Assembly: GCA_934045905.1 (NCBI GenBank)
Contig: OW203771.1
Coordinates: 1,426,001 to 1,490,000 of the forward strand
Reading direction: 5' to 3'
From: Leuctra nigra
Lineage: Eukaryota; Arthropoda; Insecta; Plecoptera; Leuctridae
DNA length: 64,000 nucleotides
The position numbers and the translations under genes are program-made. Below the pieces are notes generated by a model. The model was not told the origin of the DNA. It made no database searches and saw nothing but the letters and a program-made list of their open reading frames with translations. This document shows, one piece after another, positions 40,628 to 53,408 of this stretch (the first letter of the stretch is position 1; the number at the start of each line of letters is the position of its first letter).

Positions 40628-43600
40628 GTGGAGAAGGTTAAGCACGCCGAGATTGAGAAACAGCTGGATTATTTATTAGCCCAGGGCGACAAAGACTGCC
40701 GCCTTTACCTGCGAGTAAGGATCCTTGACAAAGACATCGAGGGATTATTGGATTCGGGGGCTACTGCTACCATAGTTGGAGGTCCTGGTTGGTTAAAGCT
40801 GCAAAAGATGGGTTTTGAACTTAAACCGGCGAAATATGGTGTTAAGATTGCTAATGGTGATAGTTGCCAAGTGATTGGTAGTATAGACATCCCATTTGAA
40901 CTTGAAGGACGCTCCATTATGTTACCTACGTTGGTAGTACCATCTCTCCAGATGCCTCTGTATCTTGGTATTGATTTCTGGACAAGTATGAACATTCTCC
41001 CTGATGCTGCAAACAAGACATGGAGCTTCACGCGTACGAATCATCATTCAGTCAATGCTCTCGACACGACGGCGAGTGGGACTTTCAAGCTGGATAATAA
41101 TCAAGAACAGCAGCTGCAGAAAGTTATAGAAGACTACAAAAACCTTAAGACCGGGGATATACTGGGTTGTACCAATCGTACCGTGCACCGCATTGACACT
41201 GGTGAGGAGCGACCAATTAAGCAACGGTACTACCCCGTGAATCCTACCGTCCAGAAAGAAATTAACAGAGAATTGGATGATATGATACGACAAGGGATCG
41301 TTGAACCCTCCAAGAGTGCTTGGAGTTCGCCTATATTTCTTGTTAAGAAACCCTGTGGGGGTTACCGATTTGTTGTTGATTTCAGAAAGGTTAATGCCAT
41401 TACTAAGAAGGACGCCTATCCCCAGCCCTACGTATGGGCCACCCTCGACCGTCTGAGAAATAGCGTATTCATCAGTTCTATAGACTTCAAGTCGGCCTTC
41501 TGGCAAATACCTATGGAAGAATCTAGTAAAGAAAAGACGGCGTTTACCATACCGGGGCGGGGTCTTTTCCAGTTTACTAGGATGCCATATGGCCTTCACA
41601 ACAGTTCTGCTACGTGGCAGCGTTTTATTGATGAAGTTATAGGGTCTGACCTCGAGCCTCACGTGTTTGTCTATTTGGATGACATCATAATCACGACTCC
41701 TACGTTTGAGTTACACCTCGACATCTTGCAAAGTATGTTAGCTAAACTCAAGGCCGCTTCACTCACCATAAATTTGGAGAAGTGTCACTTCTGTCGAGAA
41801 GAGCTTCTGTACTTGGGTTATTTGATAGACAGCAAGGGTCTTAGAGCCAATCCCGAGAAGGTTGAAGCAGTGTTGAACTTCCCTCGTCCTCAAAACATCA
41901 AAGCGGTTAGGCGTCTAGTCGGCTTGGCGTCGTGGTACCGGCGGTTCATCCCAGATTTCGCTTTAAAGATTGAACCTCTCACCCAGCTTCTCAAGAAGAA
42001 TAGTAAGTGGGAATGGGACTCGCGCCAAGAAGAATCATTCGAAGACATCAAGAAACATTTGGTTAACGCTCCTGTACTCCAATGTCCTGACTTCACTAAG
42101 CCTTTCCTTCTTCAAACCGATGCTTCGGCAGTGGGATTAGGGGTGGTTTTGACTCAGGAGTTCGAGGATGGGGAACATGTCATCGCTTATGGCAGTAAAA
42201 CCCTCACTAAATCAGAAAGGAAGTTCTCTGTGACCGAGCGGGAATGCTTGGCGGTCATTTGGGCCGTAGAAAAATTTCGTCCCTATTTGGAAGGTACCCA
42301 CTTTACAGTGGTGACCGATCACCATTCGCTCCTGTGACTTCATAGCCTCAAAGATCCCATTGGTAGACTCGCCCGTTGGGCAATTAGGTTACAACAATTC
42401 GATTTTACTATAATTCATCGGAAGGGTGAGAACCATCAAGTACCAGACGCCCTGTCAAGAGCGGTTGAGGCTATGGATTCTCTCGTAGTCACCCCCATCG
42501 TCGATAAGTGGTACAACAACCTCATTGTTAAGGTCGAACGGAACCCTGAAAAGTTCCCCGATTGGAGAGTTAAAGGTACACGCCTGTACAAACTTTGCGA
42601 GGACCAACATAAGATACCTGGTGATGAAAACAATTGGAAAGAAGTGATTCCCAAAGAAGAGCGGCAGAAGATCATGGAAGATGGCCACGACAAGATGACA
42701 GCGGGGCATCGTGGGGTCTTTAAAACGTTCAACAAGATATCCACTTCCTATTACTGGCCCCGGATGCGTAATGATATCTGTGCATATATTAGAAAATGCA
42801 CGACGTGTGCGAAGTACAAAACTACTCAGCAGAAACCGGCGGGCCTCCTTAACTCTAGACAGTTTCCTGACAATCCTTGGGAAGTTCTAACCTTAGATTT
42901 GATAGGTCCTCTACCCATGTCGCTGAAACGTAATAGATACATAGTGGTGATCCAAGATACCCATACCAAATGGGTATATCTCTTTCCCATCCGTAAAGCC
43001 ACCTCAGCCAACGTCATCCAACCGTTAGTCAACCAGGTTATCATGGAGAATGGAGCGCCAAGGAAGGTCATACTGGACAACGGTACACAACTGAGCAGCA
43101 AAGAGTTGAAACAAGCTCTGAACCAGTTTGATGTGGAATTGGAATATACTCCCCTCTACCATCCTCAGGCCAATCCAGTGGAAAGGATGAATAAGGAAAT
43201 TGGTACGTTACTAGCTATCTATGTGGAGGAGAACCAGCGCAAATGGGATACCCTCCTACCCCAGGTACAACATGTATTACGTACTACGGTTCATGAAACT
43301 ACGGGTTATACACCAGCGTATCTTCAGTTGGGCCGTGACCTGGGTTTGTCAGGCAAACGGAACCGCATCCGTCGCGACAACAACAACGAAGAACTGGAAA
43401 TAGATTATGCTGAAAAATGGGTTGGTTTACAGAATATCCGAGAACGGGTGAAAATAAACGTTGAGAGGGCTCAACGCAACCAGAGGAAGCACTACAACCT
43501 CCGTCACAGAGCGGTCAACTACGGAGTAGGTGAAAGGGTTTGGAGAAGGAACTTCGCCCTTTCAGATGCTAGCAAATATTTCATGGCCAAGCTTGCCCCC

Positions 43601-43729
43601 AAATACATAGGTCCGTTCATCATTGCTAGGAAGATCAGCCCCATTATTATGGAACTGGCTAGAGAAGACGGTACCATAGCGGGACGCTGGCATGTAGTGG
43701 ATCTGAAGCCAGCAGAGTCTTCGAATTGA
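40628..43729 (+). pseudogene. pol: Pol polyprotein (Ty3/gypsy element 2) with one in-frame TGA
   Basis: The frame is -1 relative to gag and is open well upstream of 40628 (a GTG), overlapping gag, so expression probably uses frameshifting. Numbering from 40628: protease DSG at 42-44, RT with YLDD at 349-352, RNase H from FLLQTDASAVGLG. TGA at 42335-42337 (codon 570) interrupts RNase H just after DHHSLL. The same frame continues through LHSLKDP to integrase with HHCC (GHRG...CTTC), catalytic D (TLDLIGP), D (LDNGTQ), E (PVERMN) and a GPF-type C-terminal segment (YIGPFIIARK). A stop at 43727-43729 precedes the polypurine tract. Otherwise intact. Confidence 0.93.
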
Positions 43730-43750
43730 CCATATTTTGTTTTCCCACGT

Positions 43751-43760
43751 AAGGGGGATT
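43751..43760 (+). promoter_or_regulatory. Polypurine tract of Ty3/gypsy element 2
   Basis: AAGGGGGATT immediately before TGTCACG of the 3' LTR. Confidence 0.75.
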
Positions 43761-44584
43761 TGTCACGTGTTGACAATCTTCTAACTGCCCCCCCCCCCCC
43801 CTTTCCTTCCACCTTCATCCCCTCGTCTATGGCTGGTAGCCTACCCCTCCCCTCTCTTCAGCTCGCTGACTACCCCTACCTACCTTGGCGGCTGGGGAAT
43901 ATTAGAGAACATTCTAGAGGACAGTGTGCTGGCGTTGACATGACAGTTGTTTTGATTGAGAGCCCAGTTTTTCTCCTCTCGATGTAGCTATGGCAAGAGA
44001 GTGTACAATATTACCGAGTGTCTGGGAGGCTTGTGGTGCACTAAAAGAAGCTGGAAGAACTGTATAAGGTACCGTACTCTCACGCACGTTTCACGGAACT
44101 TTTAGTGAACGAGAACATTTGTTGGAATAACTCTTTGGCATTAGGTGTTTACCTCATGTGCATTCTCAGGCTGATCACGCTTATCAATAGAGTTGTAATT
44201 GTGATTAAATTAGGCACTAGCGTGTACAGTTTGTATCTTTATTGTTTACAAGGCCAATTATTTGTATCTTATGTATCTTTATTGTTTACAAGGCCAATTA
44301 TTTGTATATTAGGTATCTTTATTTGTATCACAGGCCGGCCGCTGTTTAGAATATAATTATGTCATTTTGGACTGTTCATTATCTCATTTTGATTATTTCT
44401 TGGGAAACATTGGAGATCATTGTCATCCGTAATTACAGTTTGAACTGTTTATCATATTAGATGGTGATTTATGGGTTATGTCATGTGTTTTTTTAAGCCG
44501 CCTCATATCCCGAACAGTCCTCCCCCCTCCCCTTTCTTCCTTAACTAACGTGAACCTAGCAGATATCGGGTTATACACGTTGTA
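43761..44584 (+). repeat. 3' LTR of Ty3/gypsy element 2
   Basis: 824 bp, same C-tract length (14) as the 5' LTR; followed by the CCCT target duplication. Confidence 0.92.
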
Positions 44585-44773
44585 CCCTATAGGCTGAAAA
44601 ATGAAAATGGTCTTCGATAAATCTGATCAAACTAATATTTTGCATGGCCATTAAGACCAACATTGTCTCTTATTTTACAAATTTTCATCCCAATCAGTTA
44701 AGAAGTTATAGAATTTTTTATTATCTGTCAGAAATTAAGGAACAAATAACAGTTTTTCCACTGCAACATGAAT

Positions 44774-46641
44774 CTAGTGAAGCGGTCGCTCCACGCCAGC
44801 CAAGTCGTACGGCGCGCGCACACTCTCATATAAAGGCTGGAGCAAACCCACTTTTACTGTAGGCATCAAAGTGGAATTTTCGGCCTACTGGATCTTAAAA
44901 TTGGGGAATCTCACATTGTTGCGAAATATCTTAATTTCGAGCTATGGCCCACCCTACAACATATACCAAATTTGGGAACAATTGGTTACGCCCTTTGCGA
45001 GCTAGAGGGCCGTGAAAACCGTGTTTTAGGGCGGTTTTCAAAATAATAATAATAATCTTAGTAGTAGTAGTCTCCTGGAATTCAAATCCGGTAAACAGGC
45101 CACAGCCTAAACGGCTAAACCGATTGATCTCACATTTTTACCACGTGTGCACTTTTGGCGTCTGATTTAACCTTCATCCCATGAATTTTTTGTGCCGCCA
45201 TTTTGAAACCGGAAGTGACGTCATATCTCGTCAACGGCTAGACCGATCGGAACGAAATTTGCGCCAAACGATTCAGACGGCCAACTATATTGATTATCAG
45301 TAGCAAAAGACTAAACATTGGGTTAATGAAACCGGAAATGACGTCATGAAATTTGAAATACATCGATTAGCATTTCGGCAACAAAGATTGATCCGATTAT
45401 TTTGATATTTTTGTAACGTATGTACTTTTGATATCTCATTTGACTTATTATAAAACCAACCGGAAGCCGCCATTTTGAAACCAGAAGTGACATCATATCT
45501 CAATAACGGCTAAATAGATTTGAACGAAACCAGCGCTAAACAATTTAGACGGTCAACTTTATGTATTATCATCAATAATATTTGCAGTTTCCCATACCGA
45601 AACCGGAAATGACGTCACACATTTTAAAAATCTCACAAATTTACATTTTGATACAATAAATATACTATTCGAGGCAGCTTATAATAAAATGTAATCATGT
45701 TTAAATTATAATTCAAGTGGTCAGTGATTTCAGCAGCCATTTTTAAAACCGGAAGTAACGTCCATAATCTTGAAAATTGGTTGACTGATCGGTATGAAAC
45801 TACCGCTAAACGATTCGGAAGGTCATCTCTATGGAATAGGAACAGTCAAACTAGAATTTTCCTATTTATGAGACCGGAAATGACGTCATTCATTTTAAAA
45901 AATTATTATAATCCTCTCTTATATAATAAATACATATTCAGAAAGCTTAAAATCATACACATCATTTATAGATATACATTCTATGTGACAGTGCAGTAAG
46001 GTCAGCAGTCATTTTGAAAACCGAAGTGTTGCCATAATATCTCGGAACTCGGTTGACTGATAGGAATGAAACCTTTGCTTTTCTTCATGAAATATCATTT
46101 AAAGCAATTATATAGTACCATACGCAGATTTTCAATAGTTAACCAAATTGTCAATGGCGATTTTTTTTAAAGGATTTAGTAATTGTTCAATCGATATGAC
46201 GTCACAAGTTCTAAGAAAAAACTAAAAAAAGGAGTGATATCCCCATAAAAACACTCCGTGTAAAAAAACAGCCAAGTCTCTTCAACTAAAAAAAAATACG
46301 AAATCTAAAAAATACTGCACTGAAAAGTAGTGATATCAAAAAATGAGCCAAGTCAAAACTTTATTTGAAAATCAAAAAATACTTGACGCATCGTTTTTTT
46401 AGGGCATTATAGGTATACTATATGTATTATGTATATTTGATGTATATTTTCTATCTGGTCTATACTTCTAAACTATTTATATAGTATACGATGCGCCAAG
46501 TATTTTTTGATTTTCAAATAAAGTTTTGACTTGGCTCATTTTTTGATATCACTACTTTTCAGTGCAGTATTTTTTAGATTTCGTATTTTTTTTTAGTTGA
46601 AGAGACTTGGCTGTTTTTTTACACGGAGTGTTTTTATGGGG
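44774..46641 (-). repeat. Palindrome/CTAG repeat copy with decayed ETS-CRE array and foldback arms
   Basis: CTAG at 44774-44777 with a degraded palindrome, the subterminal module, the CAGCCTAAACGGCTAAACCG region, and one exact composite site at 45208. Variants lie at 45331, 45602 and 45873 (GGAAATGACGTCA) and weaker ones at 45480 and 45748. Inverted arms are about 46242-46395 and 46489-46641. Older than the 34534 copy, judged by decay. Confidence 0.8.
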
Positions 46642-47008
46642 TTTGTTTTATACCAAAATGTGTAGATGCTATTTTCACGTTTCAATGAAAAGCAGATACT
46701 TTTATGTCGATTGAGTGGATCATATTTCAATTAAATATGGATGTATATGTTTTCTGTGCGTTGTGTACGCATTTCCGTTTCGAGAATTTGCACGTACCCG
46801 ATCTCGCTCATCAACGCGGTACACTGAGCGTTTTCCTAGTTAGGTGTTATAACATGTGATCATGATCGCCTGTTATCAGACTCGAACCTGAGTCTCTGAG
46901 ACCTGTCACGTGATCACTCAGATAACAGCCAATGCATTGACCTGCAATCTGTTATCAGTAAACACACCCATTGACTGAAGCACACCACCCCTTCACAATA
47001 CTACTTTA
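46642..47008. other. Noncoding sequence
   Basis: Nothing recognised apart from a CACGTGATC-containing stretch near 46910. Confidence 0.4.
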
Positions 47009-47266
47009 TTTGTCTGGGGCTTAACGTCGCACTGTTCTGCAGCGAGGCTTTGGGAGATGATTGGGAGATGATAGTGAAGAGTAGGTAAGGATGGAAGGTG
47101 GGAAGGAGGCGGTCGTGGCCTATCAATAGGGTACCTTCCCAGCATTTGCCTGTTGACTGAGAGATTACCACGAAAAACCCCAGTCAGGAAGGACGGCCGC
47201 GGGAATCGAACCCGGGCTACTGGAATACAAGTTCAGAGCGTTACCACTCAGCCATACCTGTTCCGT
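47009..47266 (-). mobile_element. tRNA-derived SINE (copy 3)
   Basis: Same family as 2383-2665 and 15419-15705. B-box complement GGAATCGAACC at 47201-47211, end TTCCGT at 47261-47266. It has an internal deletion of the GGCGACGGATGG segment. No clear target duplication was found. Confidence 0.8.
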
Positions 47267-48002
47267 AACACAGTCGCAACCGCAAACCGCAACGCGGCGC
47301 GAATATATTGAGGCTTGTTCTACTTTCTACTTTTCTACTTTGAGACAATTGTTACGCGAAAATAGTTATTATTTTTATATGAACTCCCCCGGAATAGAAT
47401 TTACTTTACTTAAATCATTTCCAGTGTGTTCCTGAAGTTCATAAGGGATGTTTCATATGCAAAACATAGGGGTGGAAATGACTGGCGGTTGCCATCAATC
47501 AACTGGATTAAACCAGTTCCATCCAATTACTTTGGATGCAAATTATAAATTGTGTCCAAGATATAGATACAAATTTCAAAATGTGTTCTATAGATTCAAC
47601 TGTAGATACCTACGTAGACACATTTTTAAAGCTGGGTTGGAATTTTAGTTATAATTTTACTAAGTAATTATATTTATCTGAATTGAAAGCAACAATATTT
47701 GACACCGACCGTGTTTAATTCATAAGTTATTAATGGGAGAATGTGGGAATATTTAATTGGAGCACCAGTGGAGAAATCAAATTCAAATAACGGTTAAAAT
47801 GTCATAATACACACCAGTTTATTTGACTTCATAGCAGTCAGTTGCAATATTAAATTCTAGTAACAGGAAGATGATCTGGAGAGTATACAAATGGTTCATT
47901 GAGTGAGTGACACAGATGTGTCTGAATTTGATTGCAAGTGTTTGAATATATAGTTTACATAGTAATCTCAGCGAATTATGCCAAGGGGGCGGGGAAGGAG
48001 GG
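47267..48002. other. Noncoding sequence
   Basis: Open frames such as 47448-47648 show no domain. Nothing recognised. Confidence 0.45.
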
Positions 48003-49433
48003 CACAATGTTAGAAGTTCAGTGACACAAATTTTAACTTCGAAAATTCTAAAATATGTATTTTTTTAAAATAATAATCATCAATATAACTTTTTCCAACA
48101 TTTCATCTATATTTACTTATAAAAAAATCATAAAATGTAATTTAACTTGCAAATCCTGGCTCATAATGAGGTTTCAAATTATTGCCTTTCGAGAATGAAC
48201 AAAATTTTAACACAGGGGGTTAAAGGAAATAATTTGGTTTTTGGTTTATAACATTTAAAATTGCACACGTTGGTATTGTTTTCAATTTTTTCCCTGAAAG
48301 AGTGACCAACTATCTATCAGAAAATAAGTTTCTTGTTCAAAGTTGGGAATACATAAAAATGAGATCTACATTATTAGCCTAAATGTGACACGATTTTACT
48401 TGTCTGCCATAAGATAACATGGGGAAGAAAACTCAATTTATCTCAGAAACCAGACACGAGAAGTGTTAATTATTTCATGGATACACAATCCATCATGCCA
48501 TATGGCATGATTATCAATAAGTACACCAAAAATTATAAAAATCCGAGACCATGCCCGATTGGCTGAGCCACTTTAATTTTGGTCATGACATTTGGACATA
48601 ATTTGAAATAATTATTAGCAATAAAACTGAACACAGAACCCTGACCGAAATGTACAAGAATCATTTCTGATTGTAAAGCAATGAAGACACGTTCTAGTTT
48701 GACAACATGCGGAAGGAACAAAGTGCTGCCCAGGACACGTGTTTCATGATGTTGTTGGGAGCTTAAACCCAGCACAGCGAGTATTTAGTTTCAAACTCAA
48801 TCGGAACGATATGGGACTCTGAAATAACTCATTTGGAGAGAAATAAGGTAAAATTATATATTTGAGCTATGTAAATTCTTCTAAAAATGAACACATAAGT
48901 ATTTACAATACATTGGTAATTCAACACAAATGCACAAGCATCTAGGGGCTGTTCATGAAGTTTGTCACGCCAAATAGATTACTTTTCTACCCCCCGCCCC
49001 CCCTCGATCCCTTGACAAAGTAGGTTAAAGTTTTCGAACTTTTTACAACCCCCCTAAAAAGTATGTCACACCTGTAGCCCCAACACAAAAAGATATGTAA
49101 TTGTTGCAAAGAAAAAAATACATTGATAGAATGAGAAAACTAAAAAATTGGTAATATTATATTACAACCTAATAATAATAATTGTAGTATTATCCTAAAG
49201 AGAGGGAAAATTCAAATCTCAGGTAAGATTAATAAATGTGCTATTCCTTTTGCTGAAACATAGGTACAAATTATCACAAAATAAATACAACAAATTGTGA
49301 CATTACGCTTGCCTACCCTCCCTCCTGTCACAGATTGTCACAGTATAACAGACACCCCCTCCCTTGAGGCGTGACATACCTACTTTAAGATGAAGTGCTA
49401 GATACTTGAGATTGAATCTCGCCATGGACATCA
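48003..49433. repeat. Long duplicated noncoding block (copy 2), without SINE
   Basis: Collinear with 14990-16710. It keeps the empty SINE site at 48408-48425 and includes the AGGGGCTGTTCATGAAGT segment from about 48943. A TIR-like GGCGTGACATACCTACTTTAAG lies near 49368-49389. It joins directly to the ankyrin last exon of locus 3, showing the ancestral arrangement. Confidence 0.85.
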
Positions 49434-49443
49434 TGTCACGTGA

Positions 49444-50117
49444 CTAAGAGAATGGAGTTAAATACGCGATGATCGCAGCACGTTGTGTTGAATCACCATC
49501 AGTGTAGTCAACAGGTCGTTCTCCATCATTGTTCCGAGCTTCAGCATCGGCTCCCAGCTCGTGTAACAGCTTCACAGCTTCTAGTTTACCATAGAGACTT
49601 GCCCAGTGTAGAGGCGCCCACCCGTCATTGCTCTTCACTGAGAGGTCAGCGCCTTGTTGATGGAGATATCTTATGACATCGAGATGACCTTGCTGACTTG
49701 CCCAGTGTAGAGGCGTGTACCCGGCATTGCTTTTCACTGAGAGGTCAGCGCCTTGTTGATGGAGGTATCGTATGACATCGAGATGACCATTCCGACTTGC
49801 CCAGTGTAGAGGCGTGTACCCGATATTGTCCTTTACTGAGAGGTCAGCGCCTTGTTGATGGAGGTATCGTATGACATCGAGATGACCATTCCGACTTGCC
49901 CAGTGTAGAGGCGTGTACCCGATATTGTCCTTTACTGAGAGGTCAGCGCCTTGTTGATGGAGATATCGTATGACATCGAGATGACCTTGCTGACTTGCCC
50001 AGTGTAGAGGCGTGTACCCGTCATTGTTCTTCACTGAGAGGTCAGCGCCTTGTTGATGGAGGTATCTTATGACATCGAGTTCACCATACCGACTTGCCCA
50101 GTGAATCGCCGTCCACC
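49444..50117 (-). CDS. Ankyrin gene locus 3, exon 5 (six full ankyrin repeats, stop)
   Basis: Acceptor TTTCAG ends at 50118, phase 1; stop at 49444-49446. Six 33-residue ankyrin repeats carry the TPLHWAS and G..DVIRYLH..GADLSVK consensus, then the same degenerate cap as locus 2 (RAAIIAYLTPFS). Repeats 2-5 are nearly identical also at the DNA level (99-bp units), so the array grew by recent tandem duplication; locus 2 has only two full repeats. Predicted soluble protein-binding solenoid; the partner is unknown. Confidence 0.8.
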
Positions 50118-50535
50118 CTGAAATCATTTGCTAATGAGACGTGTGTGTTTGATGACGTCACGCCACGCTCATGCGAGTAACAGAGGAGTCAACAACTAAT
50201 ATCAGTGTACACTTTGAATAAATATTCGTAAAATAATAAATAATAATTAATACAAACAAATGTAAAAAATCACACTTAATTAAAAAAAATTGCATGAAAA
50301 TCATAAATGCATTCGAAAATCAAAAAACTAATAAAACTAAAATAGAGTTTAAAAAATCGCGTAAAAGTCAGAAAAAATATATATTATTACAAAAATTTAT
50401 TAAACAATTAAATCAAATCAAAGAGCCAAAATATCAAAAATCATACTATCACATCATCAAAATAAAAATAAAAACAAATCAAGTGAAAATCAAAGAATAA
50501 AATAATCGAAAAGATTATGTCTAGGAGGTTCTCAC
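50118..50535. other. Intron 4 of locus 3
   Basis: A-rich, about 418 bp, similar to 23417-23849 in locus 2. GT-AG boundaries on the minus strand. Confidence 0.7.
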
Positions 50536-50683
50536 CGCTCCAATCCCCCGCTGATATTGACAGACCGCGACGCTCTACCAGGTACTTGAGATCTTCTAGT
50601 CGGCCTTCTCGAGCTGCCGAGAACATTACTCCTGCTTGTTGTTTCATCCCTTTTCCTTGCAGTTCTGCATCCAATCTTGCATT
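50536..50683 (-). CDS. Ankyrin gene locus 3, exon 4
   Basis: 148 nt, acceptor TTGCAG, donor GTGAGA, phase 0 in and 1 out. It encodes NARLDAELQGKG and the first ankyrin-like unit (VMFSAAREGRLEDLKYLVER). Same size as 23997-23850. Confidence 0.75.
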
Positions 50684-51133
50684 CTGCAATATTAGATGTC
50701 AAGTTATTAACATTATGTGGAATATCTAATAGGGATTAGTCAGAAGTGTTTTAATGAGGTTAAAACAATATGTCGCAATAAATAACAACTTACCTATGTT
50801 GGGGAACCACACTAATTTCAATATCAAGAGTTTCATAAATATGAAATTAAAAATCAGTGTAAATTTTGGAGAAAAAAAACGGAAACACGGCGAGTGATGT
50901 CATATTTATTGTAACCATGGCAACATCATTGTTGGTTGATATAAATGAAATCACTCGCCGGGATGGCGTTTTCCCGCCAAAACTTACATTGATTTCTAAC
51001 TTCATTATGAATGAAAATGTACACTTTTTGGTTTGAAAATAGTGTGTTTTACCAACAAATGTGTTGTTATTTTGTATAAGAGTTTTTAATAAAGTCATGC
51101 ATATTCCCTATTGACATATCACTGCAAGCAGGT
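50684..51133. other. Intron 3 of locus 3, left part
   Basis: Similar to 24001-24350 of locus 2. It contains the inverted words CACTCGCCGGGATGGCG and CGGCGAGTGATGTCA around a short loop (50889-50970). Confidence 0.6.
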
Positions 51134-51141
51134 AGTCACAA

Positions 51142-51515
51142 CATGGGCGTACACAGGGTGGTGGGTGGTGGGGGGGGGAGGGGGCTTGCCCCAACTCCTG
51201 TATGTCAGGAAAACATAACATTTTTGTAGTGTTTTAAATATAGTTTCTTTTTGTAAACAATAATAATCAAAAAAATATTCAATGTGTTAAAAAAATCAAA
51301 TACCACCACAAAGTGTAAAATTTAAAAAAAAAATAATAAGTACTATTTTAACAAAATACGAATCATAACGTCTTAAAATTGATTTCAAGGTGTCCAAAAC
51401 CCAAAATCCGCACAGCGGATGAGGGTGGGGGGCGCGCCCCCACATCCCCTTATCACTGAGGGAATTGTTTTCCTTGCCTTGCCCACCCCTGGCGGAAATT
51501 ATGTGGACGCCCATG
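51142..51515. mobile_element. hAT-type MITE with poly-G tract (2)
   Basis: Ends CATGGGCGTACACAG and GTGGACGCCCATG; exact 8-bp duplication AGTCACAA (51134-51141, 51516-51523). G-rich tract near the left end as in 12221-12653. No ORF. Confidence 0.9.
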
Positions 51516-51713
51516 AGTCACAACGGAATGTTTTTCCAGGCCCAGCTCCTCAATATCGAGGAAAGTTAGTTTCCTTCTTCTTGACATCACGTGATCGCTC
51601 GCAGCTCTCGAACTAAAGTCATGTCAAGGTGATTCCATGGTCACTTCCATTACATTCTGTTCGTGTAGCGACTTGGTCTCCTGCTACAAGTAGGCTGTGA
51701 CGACACAGCCTAA

Positions 51714-52240
51714 ACCCCGTTCTCACTACAGTCTCAACCGCGGTTGACCTCAACTGCAGTTCAAATATAAATGGTGTTGATCTACCAAAACTGACACTTG
51801 CAGTTACTGCAACTGCAGTTAAACCCTGTAATATATGCAACAAGCCTGACAACCAGCTGTTTTTGAACAATCAACATCATGGCGCTCACCGAAAGTGAAA
51901 TTATGTATTTATTTGCTTTGACGCTAATTATCAACGCCAATATAATCAACAAATTACTAAGTAAACACAGGTGTAAACTTACAATACCTACGGGAATGTC
52001 GGCAATGACGAAAATGACAGGTAGGACTAGGTTAGGTGTCAAATGTACAAAGATTTTATAGCGGTGCGCGCATATTTCCTAGTGAACTGCTTTGGCTAAC
52101 TGCAGTTCAGATCACAACTGAGTTCTGGAAACACGATCGAGTTTTCGATCGCAGTTGAACTCGATTGTGTTGCGTTCACTCTGATGTTCAACTGCGATTG
52201 AGATTTTCAACTGCAGTTGAAACTTGTAGTGAGAACGGGT
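51714..52240. mobile_element. Inverted-repeat MITE, Harbinger-like
   Basis: Ends AACCCCGTTCTCACTACA and TGTAGTGAGAACGGGT (one strand). CAACTGCAGTT words lie near both ends. An open frame at 51879-52061 (MALTESEIMYLFALTLIINA) recalls the N-terminus of PIF/Harbinger proteins, a weak resemblance. A target duplication is not clear (TAA at the left only). Confidence 0.6.
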
Positions 52241-52437
52241 ATAAGACAGACGAAGACGAGAGATTTGAGATTGAATTGTTAACCATTTTGTGTGACTGAA
52301 CAAGAGTCCATATTTGTCTTTTAACAGTTAATAACCCTGTAATAATTTACATGTAATGACAGTGACCATGGAATCACCCTCAACTGATAGTTGTTGAAAT
52401 CAGGGGATCGAACCCGAACCTGAACCCGAACCCGTAA

Positions 52438-52949
52438 AGCTGGGTCCACATAGGCCGTTTTTCCGTTTTGCGTTTTCCGTTTTTCTCTCTTGACCAATCA
52501 CAAGCCCGCCGCACCCGGATTTTATTCTCGCCGCGCCGCATAAACTTCAACGAGGATTCTAAAAAAGACGCACGGCGGAAGTGACGTAAAACTTTTAATA
52601 ACCAATCACGTACGACTACGTCACATGGTCAAATAACATGGCCGATCTTACATTAGATGCATTATTTTAAAATTACGTACTTGGGAAGAAAATTAGCCCA
52701 TCTAAATACTCACAAACTGTCACTGACAGATATAAATAATGTTGAAAGAACATTTTTTTGTTTTCCACGGCCTCCTGACATCTCAAAAGTAAAGTTTTAA
52801 CCAGGCGGGGATCAAGGTGCTTAAAAAAGTTTTTGTAGAAGACGCAAAACGCAAAACGCTCTATGTGGACAGTCCTACTAAAAACGGAGATGTTCAATGA
52901 GTAAAAACGGAAAACGCAAAACGGAAAAACGGCCTATGTGGACCCAGCT
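52438..52949. mobile_element. PIF/Harbinger-type MITE with 47-bp perfect inverted repeats
   Basis: 52437-52484 is the exact reverse complement of 52903-52950 (starts AAGCTGGGTCCACATAGG). TAA flanks both sides (52435-52437, 52950-52952), the trinucleotide target of PIF/Harbinger elements. The short internal part contains no transposase. Confidence 0.85.
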
Positions 52950-53408
52950 TAACCCGAAAAAACCCATATTTTTTGAGAACCTGAACCCGAACCCGAACCC
53001 GTATTACATTTTTGTCTGAACCCGAACCCGAACCTGAACCCTTATAAATAATATTTGTGAACCCGAACCTAAACCCGAACCCATATTTTTAAGGGTTTTT
53101 TATGGGTTTTCAAATTAAATAAAAAACGTTTTATATTTAATAATTTGAATAAAAATGTTAAATTCATATTTAATTTTCAAAGTTTAATTTATTTTTTATG
53201 TGAGGATACAAAACATGAATTATAATAAGCTTGTGTCCCCACGCCAAATAACCTAACCATTGACTCAATGACCTAACCGAATAGTTTTCTCTTGATTCTC
53301 CGCTCTGAATTTTGAAATGGCGAAGAAGATAAGTAGTAGTATTCGAGATATTTTTAACATTAATTATTATGAAATTACTTTGTCTAATTTTCGACTTACA
53401 GTCCCAAA

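Larger units (their letters stand above)
38316..44584 (+). mobile_element. Ty3/gypsy LTR retrotransposon 2 (824-bp LTRs)
   Basis: LTRs 38316-39139 and 43761-44584 are the same length; the only difference noticed is A/G near the 3' end (CGTTATA versus CGTTGTA). A 4-bp duplication CCCT flanks it (38312-38315, 44585-44588). PBS complementary to a lysine tRNA, gag, pol and polypurine tract follow in order. Gag and pol are in different frames, and pol has one in-frame TGA. Very similar LTRs mean a recent insertion. The tRNA-Lys primer and long LTRs recall the Osvaldo/Ulysses group, a low-confidence placement. Confidence 0.93.
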
